Positions 1-6,280 of a DNA stretch of 12,633 bases are shown here, piece after piece. Both the position numbers and the translations under genes were made by a program. The DNA is from Sulfurospirillum sp. (lineage in GTDB: Bacteria; Campylobacterota; Campylobacteria; Campylobacterales; QNZT01): contig QNZT01000051.1 of the NCBI GenBank assembly GCA_003978455.1, forward strand, positions 1 to 12,633. The letters are read 5' to 3'. Numbering within the stretch: position 1 is the stretch's first letter; every line of letters begins with the position of its first letter. The notes beneath the pieces are model-generated. The model saw nothing but the letters and a program-made list of their open reading frames with translations. It was not told the origin of the DNA and made no database searches.

Positions 1-21
1 CTCGCGTTCAATCTCGGTCAT
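1..21 (-). CDS. Start of an unidentified gene (partial, runs off the window)
   Basis: The minus strand reads an ATG at position 21 followed by codons for MTEIERE up to the window edge. Six bases upstream lies AGGAGC, a strong ribosome binding site in a stretch with no other reading. The PAP2-like fragment ends about 100 bp upstream on the same strand, so this could be the next gene in its operon. Seven residues are too few to name a product. The call rests only on the start codon and binding site. Confidence 0.4.
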
Positions 22-123
22 GCCAGCTCCTGCTAATTGGCTGCGGTGCAATAAGATTGCATCCGGTTTTGTTCAGTTGCTTGGTATCCGATGCCCGATG
101 CCCGGGTCAATTAAAACACTGCG

Positions 124-350
124 TTACTGCACGGCTTCGCGCCGTTTCAGAAAACGCCAGATTCCGAATACGACCAAAATTGATACATAACCGTCAACCG
201 CATAATGGTATCCGGTGTAAACCGAGAAAAAGAAGGTGATGAGCACAAAGCCGATTGCCAGGGGCAAAAACAATATACTGCGTTCTGTCGCATAAATGGC
301 GGCAACAGTGGCAATCACGAAGCAGGCTCCCAAAATCCGCTCGATACGTC
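124..350 (-). pseudogene. C-terminal fragment of a PAP2-like membrane phosphatase
   Basis: This minus-strand stretch codes for two or three hydrophobic helices. They end in VYTGYHYAVD followed by another helix and a basic tail (FLKRREAVQ). That pattern is the third phosphatase motif of PAP2-superfamily enzymes (S..x..G.HY..D), which dephosphorylate lipid pyrophosphates or other lipid phosphates at the membrane. The family's upstream motifs (KxxxxxxRP and PSxH) are missing. The reading frame stays open to about 474, but the residues beyond roughly 350 look like antisense of the neighbouring plus-strand gene. The protein therefore seems cut just where its PSxH motif should lie. It may be a true remnant, or half of a gene joined wrongly in assembly. 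A specific substrate cannot be given. Confidence 0.55.
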
Positions 351-1071
351 CGGGACACAAAACCTGACCCGTTCCACCGATATCGACCGTTTCTATCTCA
401 ATGTCCAGAAAGAGATTCGTCCTGAAAATACGAACCTTATTCCCTATTTCTTCGCAGGTATCGGCTACGAGCATGTCAATGATAAAAGCCTGGGACTGGA
501 TTCACAGGGATTTTTCAACACAGGCGGTGGGCTGAAATACAGCATGAATGAAAAGTTCAGACTTGTCTCCGAAGCCAAAGTGATCAAAAAGTTTAAAGAT
601 CATGATATGGATGTCGTCGCGATGCTCGGTGTCGGTATGCTTTTCGGAGAGCAGGAACCCACAGAACCGAAAACAGAAACAGCACAACTCAATCCGGAAA
701 TCGAACCAAAACCCGAAGACGAAGATATGGCAAGTATCATCATCGATGACGACACACCGGGTGTCGTCGCTCCGGCACCGGTTCCTGTCGTACAACCGAT
801 CGAAAGAGCCACCACAGACCTGAATGAACTTCAACACACAGGTGACTACTATATCCAGGTTGCGGCTATTTCGGGAAAACGTTCTGCAGAGAGCTTTGTG
901 GAGAAACTGGAAAACCGCGATCTTCGTGTTGTCGTCAAAACAGCGATAGTCCACGGAAGAGAGGTAAAACGTATACTTGTAGGACCATATATGAGTCGTA
1001 CTGAAGCACAAGGGGATCTACGGAGTGTCCGCCGTGTGGCAAGACACGCTTTTATCAAAAAGCTTTCGTAA
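205..1071 (+). CDS. Outer-membrane beta-barrel protein with C-terminal SPOR domain, N-terminus missing
   Basis: The frame is open from an ATG at 205, but the first roughly 50 residues (cysteine-, lysine- and glutamine-rich, no signal peptide) look like antisense of the PAP2 fragment. Genuine coding probably begins near 350. Residues 58-148 have the alternating pattern of outer-membrane beta strands (FYLNVQKEI, PYFFAGIGYEHV, FFNTGGGLKYSM, FRLVSEAKVIKKF, VVAMLGVGMLFG). Residues 149-212 form an acidic and proline-rich linker. Residues 213-288 match a SPOR domain, which binds denuded peptidoglycan glycan strands at division sites (YYIQVAAISGKRSAESFVEKL, then RILVGPYMSRTEAQ). By inference the protein links the outer membrane to peptidoglycan, with SPOR in the position usually held by an OmpA domain. 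The signal peptide and first strands are absent. It is convergent with dnaJ. Confidence 0.65.
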   Translation: MVSGVNREKEGDEHKADCQGQKQYTAFCRINGGNSGNHEAGSQNPLDTSGTQNLTRSTDIDRFYLNVQKEIRPENTNLIPYFFAGIGYEHVNDKSLGLDSQGFFNTGGGLKYSMNEKFRLVSEAKVIKKFKDHDMDVVAMLGVGMLFGEQEPTEPKTETAQLNPEIEPKPEDEDMASIIIDDDTPGVVAPAPVPVVQPIERATTDLNELQHTGDYYIQVAAISGKRSAESFVEKLENRDLRVVVKTAIVHGREVKRILVGPYMSRTEAQGDLRSVRRVARHAFIKKLS

Positions 1072-1086
1072 ACTACGGAAGCTTTT
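1058..1086. terminator. Bidirectional intrinsic terminator between the SPOR gene and dnaJ
   Basis: AAAAGCTTTCGTA (1058-1070), a three-base loop AAC, then TACGGAAGCTTTT (1074-1086) form a 13-bp stem with a single G-T wobble. The arms end in T runs on both strands (TTTT on plus, TTTTT on minus). The stem overlaps the SPOR stop codon at 1069-1071 and lies just past the dnaJ stop at 1090, so it can end both convergent transcripts. Confidence 0.8.
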
Positions 1087-1089
1087 GCA

Positions 1090-2238
1090 CTACTTCTCTT
1101 TCTTGAACCAGTGTTTCACCCTGTCCAGAATACCTTCAAAAAGGTTTTCATGCGGGGTGCTTTCCACACCGAAAGAGTCTCCGAGTTTCATAAGCAGCTC
1201 TTTTTGCTCTTCATTGAGTTTCTTCGGATAGACGATTTTGATCTGGACGATCAGATCGCCGCGTCCACGACCGTGTACATCGTCGATACCTTCACCTCGT
1301 AACAAGAACTGCTCTTTGTCTTTGACCCCTACCGGAATCTCAATCTCTTTTTTACCGCGCAGTGTCGGTACTTCGATATCTCCGCCGAGTGCTGCTTGTG
1401 TAAAGAAGATCGGCACTTCGATATAGACATTTTGACCATCCCTGACAAAATGCTCATCTTCACGTACGCGGATCAGTACATAGAGATCCCCGCGCCTGCC
1501 ATGTTTATCCACATTGCCTTTGCCGCCGACGCGGATTCTGTTTCCGTGATCGATACCCGCGGGGATCTGCACCGTAGTCGTCGCTTCCTCTTCGATGTAC
1601 CCTTCACCCCGGCACGCATCACAACGGTGTGCGACGACCACACCTTCACCGTGGCACACATCGCACGTCTGGGCAAATGTCATAAACCCCTGACGATAAT
1701 AGACTTGCCCCCGACCGCTACACTCCGGACAGGTTTTGGGGTTTTTATCTCTGTCACCGGTACCTTCACAGACGTCACAAAGTGTTTTGAAGCGGTAGGT
1801 GATGCTTTTTTCGCATCCGAAAACTGCTTCGTTAAAATCAAGTGTGATCTCTGTTTCGATATCGAGAGGATACTTCTGACGGCTTCCGCCCTGCTGCCGA
1901 CCGCCAAAACCCCCGCCGAATCCTCCGCCGAACACAGACTCGAAGATCGATCCCAGATCACCCATGATATCTTCCATATTCATATCGCTAAAATGGCTAA
2001 ATCCCTGGTTTTCCAACCCTGCCATACCGTATCTGTCATAGATTGAGCGTTTCTGGGCATCGCTCAGTACCTGATACGCTTCATTGACCAGCTTAAACTT
2101 CTCTTCTGCCTCTTTATCACCCTGATTTCGGTCAGGATGAAATTTGAGCGCCAGTCTGCGATACGCCTTTTTGATCTCATTTTCATCGGCATCTCTGCTA
2201 ATCTCCAGTACCTCGTAATAATCAACTTCCATTGCCAT
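1090..2238 (-). CDS. dnaJ: Chaperone protein DnaJ (Hsp40)
   Basis: Class I DnaJ, the cytoplasmic co-chaperone that delivers unfolded proteins to DnaK and stimulates its ATPase. The J domain (residues 1-71) carries HPD at 34-36. A Gly/Phe-rich stretch follows (FGGGFGGGFGGRQQGG, about 103-118). Four zinc-binding CxxCxGxG repeats come next (CDVCEGTG, CPECSGRG, CDVCHGEG, CDACRGEG; cysteines 154/157, 170/173, 192/195 and 206/209), then the two C-terminal substrate-binding domains. At 382 residues it is full length. ATG at 2238 is chosen because AAGGTG lies nine bases upstream; a GTG at 2250 and an ATG at 2232 are also in frame. It is a single gene with its own promoter. No CIRCE (HrcA) or HAIR (HspR) operator is visible upstream, and grpE and dnaK are not in the window. 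Confidence 0.97.
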   Translation of the reverse strand: MAMEVDYYEVLEISRDADENEIKKAYRRLALKFHPDRNQGDKEAEEKFKLVNEAYQVLSDAQKRSIYDRYGMAGLENQGFSHFSDMNMEDIMGDLGSIFESVFGGGFGGGFGGRQQGGSRQKYPLDIETEITLDFNEAVFGCEKSITYRFKTLCDVCEGTGDRDKNPKTCPECSGRGQVYYRQGFMTFAQTCDVCHGEGVVVAHRCDACRGEGYIEEEATTTVQIPAGIDHGNRIRVGGKGNVDKHGRRGDLYVLIRVREDEHFVRDGQNVYIEVPIFFTQAALGGDIEVPTLRGKKEIEIPVGVKDKEQFLLRGEGIDDVHGRGRGDLIVQIKIVYPKKLNEEQKELLMKLGDSFGVESTPHENLFEGILDRVKHWFKKEK

Positions 2239-2284
2239 GAAAATATACACCTTTAATTCATTTATTTTAATCAGATAACTGCGT

Positions 2285-2290
2285 ATCTTA
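2285..2290 (-). promoter_or_regulatory. Putative dnaJ -10 box
   Basis: On the minus strand TAAGAT lies after a T-rich stretch (TTTTTTTAGTTTATTTGGG), with no clear -35 box. That arrangement is typical of Campylobacterota housekeeping promoters. It would give a leader of about 40 nt before the ATG at 2238. The call is by motif only. Confidence 0.45.
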
Positions 2291-2442
2291 GCCCAAATAA
2301 ACTAAAAAAACGCTCAACTTTACGCAAAAACAGGGAGTGAAAAGCATTCAAAGATTTTCCGGTATGCCGATCTTGTTTGTAGAGAAACTATATTGTGAAG
2401 GATAGACTCGTGGACATTGGCTCTCACAAAAGAGTTACCAAA

Positions 2443-3282
2443 TCATCCCGTAAAAGCGCGTTTCGCTTTTTCGATATCCTCACCGATCTGCCGTTTGAGT
2501 TCATGAAGCGAATCAAACTTTTTATTGGATCGCAGATATGCCAGAAAAAACAGTTCCGCTTTATCCTCTTTCACCTCCAGATCCTCCTCCAGAATATGCG
2601 TCTCAACACTGAACCGATTGTCCGCCGAGAGCCGTTTTCCGATAAATGTCACCGAAGGGTATAGCTTCCCGTCGATCAGACTCTGAGTGATGTAAACGCC
2701 CTCTTTGGGCAGCAAAAAATCTCCGGTATCGAGATTGCAGGTTGGATAGAGCGCTTTTTTTCCCAGTCCCTGCCCGCTGATGATATCTCCGCGGACACTG
2801 TATCTTCTGCCCAGCAACCGGTTTGCAAGCTCGATCTTGCCGTCACGCAGAAGGTTTCGTATCTCGTTTGCATGAACGGAGATGCCTGCAACCCGCTGTT
2901 CGGCGATCACCTCGACCGCAACACCCTCCATCTGCTTCAGTGTTTCATGATCTCCCCTCCGGTTTTTACCGAAACGAAAATCATACCCGACCACGATCTT
3001 TTTCAGGTTGGGGAAAAGCACTCTGAGATATCTCATAAAATCGGAAGCTTCCATACCTTTGATCGCATCGAAATCGAGAAAAAAGCAGGGGTGCTCTGTA
3101 TAGCGGCACCGCTCCTGTGCAGGTGTCAGCGCAGGTGAAAATCCTTTCTCCACCACCAAAAGCGCCCCGTTTTTTCCCAGTGCGTCCAGAAGTTTCCTGT
3201 GCCCCAGGTGCAAACCGTCAAAGCCGCCGATGGCGATGGATGCTATGGTCTCATTTTCGGAAGTGGTAGAAGATTTCAGCAT
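2443..3282 (-). CDS. ribF: Bifunctional riboflavin kinase / FAD synthetase
   Basis: RibF phosphorylates riboflavin to FMN and adenylylates FMN to FAD in the cytoplasm. The N-terminal nucleotidyltransferase domain shows GGFDGLHLGH (residues 19-28, the nucleotide-binding GxFDGxHxGH motif) and GYDFRFGKNRRGD (99-111). The C-terminal flavokinase domain shows LLGRRYSVRGDI and LYPTCNLD, the latter matching the PTxN motif that binds ATP/Mg. The usual SSTxIR segment before LLGR reads SVHANEIR here, a modest variant. The length, 279 residues, is normal for a short epsilonproteobacterial RibF. The ATG at 3282 lies inside the 3' end of tlyA (32-bp overlap) and is preceded by a purine-rich AAAGGAAAAGAGGGAA. 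That supports co-transcription and coupled translation with tlyA. No FMN riboswitch is seen. Confidence 0.95.
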   Translation of the reverse strand: MLKSSTTSENETIASIAIGGFDGLHLGHRKLLDALGKNGALLVVEKGFSPALTPAQERCRYTEHPCFFLDFDAIKGMEASDFMRYLRVLFPNLKKIVVGYDFRFGKNRRGDHETLKQMEGVAVEVIAEQRVAGISVHANEIRNLLRDGKIELANRLLGRRYSVRGDIISGQGLGKKALYPTCNLDTGDFLLPKEGVYITQSLIDGKLYPSVTFIGKRLSADNRFSVETHILEEDLEVKEDKAELFFLAYLRSNKKFDSLHELKRQIGEDIEKAKRAFTG

Positions 3283-3964
3283 TTCCCTCTTTTCCTTTCA
3301 CCTGTGACACTTCTGTCGCGATCAGTTTCCAGCCCAGTTTAAAGGTTTCGGATACAAACTTTTCCATCACCTGATCGATCGCCTTTTGGTTTTTCACCAC
3401 ACCTCTTCTGGTACGTTTGACATCCTTTCCGACTTCAAACTGTGGTTTGAACAGAAGGACGATATCCTCCTTTGCCACTCTGTCGATATCATGAAGAATA
3501 TATCCGATACCGACAAAAGAGACATCACAGGTAACGATATCGAATCTTTCTGAAGTTTGAAACTCCCGTATATCCGTCTCTTCCACACTCACGACACGCG
3601 CATCCCGGCGCAGCACTTCATGAAGCTGATCTTTGCCCACATCGACACCTGTCACCGTTGCCGCCCCCTCTTCGAGCAAAACTTGCACGAAACCGCCGGT
3701 ACTGCTGCCGATATCGAGACACTTTTTACCGCTGATCTCAAGGGGATGGTTTTGCAGGAAACCTTTCAGTTTCTCCGCGGCACGGCTGACATAGAGTTTT
3801 TCCTGCAAGATATCGATCTGAGGTTCTGTGCCATCGGGGATTTCATGAGAAGCTTTGCGTACAATCTTGCCGTCAACCGAAACTTTGCCCTCTGTGATCA
3901 ACGCCTTGGCTTGATTTCGGCTCTGGGTATAGTGGTGGTGAAAGAGGTAGTGATCCAGTCGCAT
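3251..3964 (-). CDS. tlyA: TlyA-family 23S rRNA 2'-O-methyltransferase (hemolysin-like name)
   Basis: An N-terminal S4 RNA-binding domain (residues 1-60, MRLDHYLF...SRNQAKALI) is followed by an FtsJ-type SAM methyltransferase. SAM motif I is LDIGSSTGGF (83-92). The expected K-D-K-E catalytic set can be placed at K65, D147, K173 (in LLFKPQFEVGK) and E230. Short TlyA proteins of this kind (TlyA type I, as in Campylobacter) methylate C1920 of 23S rRNA, whereas the longer mycobacterial form also modifies 16S C1409. The 237-residue length here fits type I. The ATG at 3964 starts exactly at the S4 consensus; an upstream TTG at 3991 adds nine atypical residues. It is the first gene of a pair with ribF. 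Confidence 0.93.
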   Translation of the reverse strand: MRLDHYLFHHHYTQSRNQAKALITEGKVSVDGKIVRKASHEIPDGTEPQIDILQEKLYVSRAAEKLKGFLQNHPLEISGKKCLDIGSSTGGFVQVLLEEGAATVTGVDVGKDQLHEVLRRDARVVSVEETDIREFQTSERFDIVTCDVSFVGIGYILHDIDRVAKEDIVLLFKPQFEVGKDVKRTRRGVVKNQKAIDQVMEKFVSETFKLGWKLIATEVSQVKGKEGNAEIFYHFRK

Positions 3965-3999
3965 ATTTTTACTTTTAAGCAGATGTAACAAAAAGTGAT

Positions 4000-4005
4000 A
4001 AAATA
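4000..4005 (-). promoter_or_regulatory. Possible -10 box for tlyA-ribF
   Basis: Minus-strand TATTTT in the context TTGATGTATTTTATC lies about 36 bp before the tlyA ATG, within the AT-rich gap that also faces the divergent HTH gene. The match to TATAAT is partial and no -35 is evident. Confidence 0.25.
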
Positions 4006-4089
4006 CATCAAGATAAGTTAATATCAGCTTAAATTAGTGCATAACACTTCAAAAGCGTAAACTATTTTCACCGGATTCCGATTTAGGAG

Positions 4090-4095
4090 TATAAC
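4090..4095 (+). promoter_or_regulatory. Possible -10 box for the small HTH gene
   Basis: TATAAC lies 24 bp before the ATG at 4119. The ribosome binding site AGGA (4109-4112) is six bases from the start codon. The leader would be short, about 17 nt. Confidence 0.35.
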
Positions 4096-4118
4096 AAATT
4101 TAAAGTATAGGATAGCAC

Positions 4119-4316
4119 ATGAAAGTATCAAACAAAGAGATTGCAGCACACATCAACAAAACACCCTCAGCGATATCGTATCTGAAAAAGAACAACTACG
4201 ATGAGTATCAGATCCTGAAACTGGGTGTATTGTGCAAAAAGCTCAATCTAGACAACGAAGATCTGCTCGCGATGTACACGCTCAAACAGATTGAGCTTAA
4301 AAAAATCGCTTCATGA
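4119..4316 (+). CDS. Small HTH protein (XRE-like), uncharacterised
   Basis: A 65-residue protein with a good ribosome binding site (AGGA, six-base spacing). Residues 3-24 read as a compact helix-turn-helix (NKEIAAHINKTPSAISYLKK), with the second helix TPSAISYL in the recognition position. The rest (EYQILKLGVLCKKLNLDNEDL) resembles the later helices of the Cro/C1 fold. It is probably a DNA-binding regulator; similar small proteins are, as I recall, common in Campylobacterota. It is divergent from tlyA and could bind their shared 154-bp gap. Its stop codon is only eight bases before the first copy of the 72-bp repeat. No toxin partner or phage context is present. The target is unknown. Confidence 0.7.
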   Translation: MKVSNKEIAAHINKTPSAISYLKKNNYDEYQILKLGVLCKKLNLDNEDLLAMYTLKQIELKKIAS

Positions 4317-4324
4317 GATTAAGA

Positions 4325-4396
4325 TAACGCATTTGGAACGAAGTCCCAAATGCTACGCTAACGCTGCGTTCTGCTCAGCGCAGGGCTCACGCGCAG
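4325..4396 (+). repeat. 72-bp structured repeat, copy A
   Basis: The unit begins TAACGCATTTGG and ends GGGCTCACGCGCAG. It contains an 11-position hairpin: GCATTTGGAAC (4329-4339), loop GAA, GTCCCAAATGC (4343-4353), with one A/C mismatch. Downstream, CTGCG and CGCAG (4364-4383 region) can form a second short stem. It differs from copy B at 7 of 72 positions with no insertions or deletions. It lacks the 15-bp extension seen after copies B and C. It sits between the convergent ends of the HTH gene and truA. Confidence 0.85.
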
Positions 4397-4410
4397 TTGT
4401 TACCATTGAT

Positions 4411-4497
4411 TAACGCATTTGGAACAAAGTCCCAAATGCTACGCTAACGCTATGTTCTCTTCAGCAGAGGGCTCACGCGCAGATAAACCGCGCTTAT
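4411..4497 (+). repeat. 72-bp structured repeat with 15-bp extension, copy B
   Basis: A direct repeat of copy A after a 14-bp spacer. The core is 4411-4482 and the extension ATAAACCGCGCTTAT is 4483-4497. The hairpin is GCATTTGGAAC (4415-4425), loop AAA, GTCCCAAATGC (4429-4439). The extension is shared with copy C (14 of 15 bases). No reading frame or T-run terminator is present, so it is neither a coding remnant nor a standard terminator. Confidence 0.85.
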
Positions 4498-4529
4498 TAT
4501 TGACTGACAGGTAATCTGAGCTCACTGCA

Positions 4530-5258
4530 TCAGTATCGGATTTTCGTCAGATAGAGCCCGTTTGGCGCGACGGGTTCACGTACCACTTCCCTTTTGCAAA
4601 GAAGTTGATCCTTCAAATCCTCTTTCGTAACTTTTCCATACCCGATTTTCAGCAGAAACGATACCATCAGTCTGATCTGTGAACGCAGATAACCGTTTGC
4701 CTCGAAACCGAACAGATAACACCCTTCATGATGATAAAATCGTACACGGTATATCCTGCGCACAAAATCAACCGTATCCGATCCCGTACGCGCAAAAAGG
4801 CTAAAATCGTGCTCCCCTTCAAAGAGGGTGATCGCTTCATGAATCGCCGCCGCATCAAAAGGAGGGGTAAAAAGCCGGTAGGGTGTCAGAAAGACACTCG
4901 GTTCCCGGTCACTGACGATATAGCGGTATGTCCGTCTTTTGGCATCGTAGCGTGCATGAAAGTCGTCTGCAACCTCTTCGATCTTATGTATAAAAATATG
5001 CGGCAGCGCTTTGCGGTTGATATGTTCGCGAAGTTTCATAAGATCTTTTTGCCAGAACGGGGGAATATCGATACCCACCACCTGCCCCGTCGCATGCACG
5101 CCCCGGTCGGTGCGACCGCTCGCCTCGAACGCTCCGTCGATCCCAAGCGAACGGAAGATCGCATAGAGGCGGTTGGCGACTGTCGTGACACCGCTGTTTT
5201 GTACCTGAAAGCCGTAAAAGTGGCTTCCGTCGTAACTGAGTGTCATTTTGACACGCAT
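4530..5258 (-). CDS. truA: tRNA pseudouridine(38-40) synthase TruA
   Basis: TruA converts uridines 38-40 of the tRNA anticodon arm to pseudouridine. The N-terminus MRVKMTLSYDGSHFYGFQ and the catalytic motif SGRTDRGVHATGQV (nucleophile Asp51) are clear, as are the later RRTYRYIV and NGYLRSQIRLMV segments. At 242 residues it is complete. The ATG at 5258 shares one base with the stop of the lptF/G-like gene (TGATG), so translation is likely coupled. It is the last gene of the glmU operon, with repeats A and B beyond its 3' end. Confidence 0.96.
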   Translation of the reverse strand: MRVKMTLSYDGSHFYGFQVQNSGVTTVANRLYAIFRSLGIDGAFEASGRTDRGVHATGQVVGIDIPPFWQKDLMKLREHINRKALPHIFIHKIEEVADDFHARYDAKRRTYRYIVSDREPSVFLTPYRLFTPPFDAAAIHEAITLFEGEHDFSLFARTGSDTVDFVRRIYRVRFYHHEGCYLFGFEANGYLRSQIRLMVSFLLKIGYGKVTKEDLKDQLLCKREVVREPVAPNGLYLTKIRY

Positions 5259-6280
5259 CAAAAACGCTCCATAACCCGTTTTTGAAAATAGAGTATCGAC
5301 GCAAATCCAAAAAAGAGCATGATACCGACAGAACCGTACAGCGGAAAGCGCTCGGCTACCTGGTAGATCGACACATAGTAGAGCAGTACAACGATCATAC
5401 TGTTGAGATAGACATTGGGTTTATGGTAACGCATATGCGCAATACCGAAAGAGAGGGCAAAGAGATATGTCAAAAAGGGAAACATCGAGACCAGTACGGT
5501 AAAAGCAAGCTGATACGCCCGCTTGCGGTTGTGTTTCGCCTCTCTCCAGTATTCGATGATCTCGCTGCTTTCGAGGGTGTGCAGTTTCGGATTGTAGGTC
5601 ATCTTCAGCTTTTCGTAGTTGAGCTGCGTCACCCGTTGATCTCCCAGGGCATAGACGCTTCCGCCCTTCAGCGTGAGTGTCAGCAGGGAGTCGTTTCGGT
5701 CCAGTACGGCACGTTTGGCGAGGATAAATTTATCACTTTTCCCCTTTTTGTCTTTCTGATAGAGGACAATATCACCGTAACTCTTTTTGTTGTTGCTGCG
5801 CACAAAGACATGCCAGTTGGAGAACTTCTGTCCAAACTCGCTCTCTTTGATATTTAGCTTCGCCTCCATCCGCTTCATCGCGATAAAGTTGCCGCTCATC
5901 TGCCTGGAGAGCGGTACCAGAAAGATCGCATTGAAAAGCAGAAAAAGGGTGACGAACAAAGAGAGGAAAAAGAAGGGTTTGGCAATCTTGCGGGGATTGA
6001 GGGAGAGGGCGAAGAGAACGACCATCTCATTCTCTTTCGACATCTGAAACATCGTCATCGCAACAGAGATAAAGTAGGCAACCGGCAATGTATAGGAGAA
6101 GATCTCCGGAACCGCATAGAGGTACATCTCCCCCAGATCGGCAAAACTGACCGAGATCAGTGCCGTCAACCGGGCGATGGTGATAAAAAAGACCACCGAT
6201 ACCAGAAAAAAGAGCGTAAAAAAGAGCGACAGAAAAAGCGGCGCGAAGTTGCTCAGGAGATAGCGGGTGATTCTATCCAT
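5258..6280 (-). CDS. LptF/LptG-family lipopolysaccharide export permease
   Basis: A YjgP/YjgQ-family inner-membrane protein of 340 residues. Three N-terminal membrane helices (about 10-38, 53-76 and 98-125) are followed by a periplasmic domain rich in beta strands (about 130-250) and three C-terminal helices (about 254-275, 286-305 and 313-331). In LptB2FG this protein and its paralogue pull lipopolysaccharide from the inner membrane and pass it to LptC/LptA. Sequence alone does not decide LptF from LptG, so no symbol is given. The start ATG overlaps the prepilin peptidase stop by eight bases. Placement with glmU and uppS fits an envelope-assembly operon. Confidence 0.88.
   Translation of the reverse strand: MDRITRYLLSNFAPLFLSLFFTLFFLVSVVFFITIARLTALISVSFADLGEMYLYAVPEIFSYTLPVAYFISVAMTMFQMSKENEMVVLFALSLNPRKIAKPFFFLSLFVTLFLLFNAIFLVPLSRQMSGNFIAMKRMEAKLNIKESEFGQKFSNWHVFVRSNNKKSYGDIVLYQKDKKGKSDKFILAKRAVLDRNDSLLTLTLKGGSVYALGDQRVTQLNYEKLKMTYNPKLHTLESSEIIEYWREAKHNRKRAYQLAFTVLVSMFPFLTYLFALSFGIAHMRYHKPNVYLNSMIVVLLYYVSIYQVAERFPLYGSVGIMLFFGFASILYFQKRVMERF

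Noticed and set aside
88..114. Tandem GATGCCC copies near the left edge
   Set aside because: There are only two units of seven bases, too few to mean a functional repeat.
502..1011. Minus-strand open frame (169 codons) opposite the SPOR gene
   Set aside because: It is cysteine- and phenylalanine-rich without helices or motifs, as expected of antisense to a low-complexity linker.
1396..2046. Plus-strand open frame (216 codons) opposite dnaJ
   Set aside because: It is antisense to the zinc-finger and G/F regions of dnaJ and has no ribosome binding site or recognisable motif.
2239..2442. Heat-shock operator (CIRCE or HAIR) upstream of dnaJ
   Set aside because: Neither TTAGCACTC-N9-GAGTGCTAA nor CTTGAGT-N7-ACTCAAG is present. 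Only a housekeeping-like -10 is seen.
2401..2442. Terminator after ribF
   Set aside because: The only stem found (CTCT/AGAG) has four pairs and no T run, so it is not convincing.
4325..4353. Repeat hairpin as a normal intrinsic terminator for the HTH gene
   Set aside because: No T run follows the stem on either strand, and the same hairpin lies upstream of motA, where a terminator would not serve that gene.
4325..4497. Two direct repeats with a 14-bp spacer as a small CRISPR array
   Set aside because: The units are 72 bp with 10% divergence and a 14-bp gap, and a third copy lies 7 kb away inverted. No cas genes are present.
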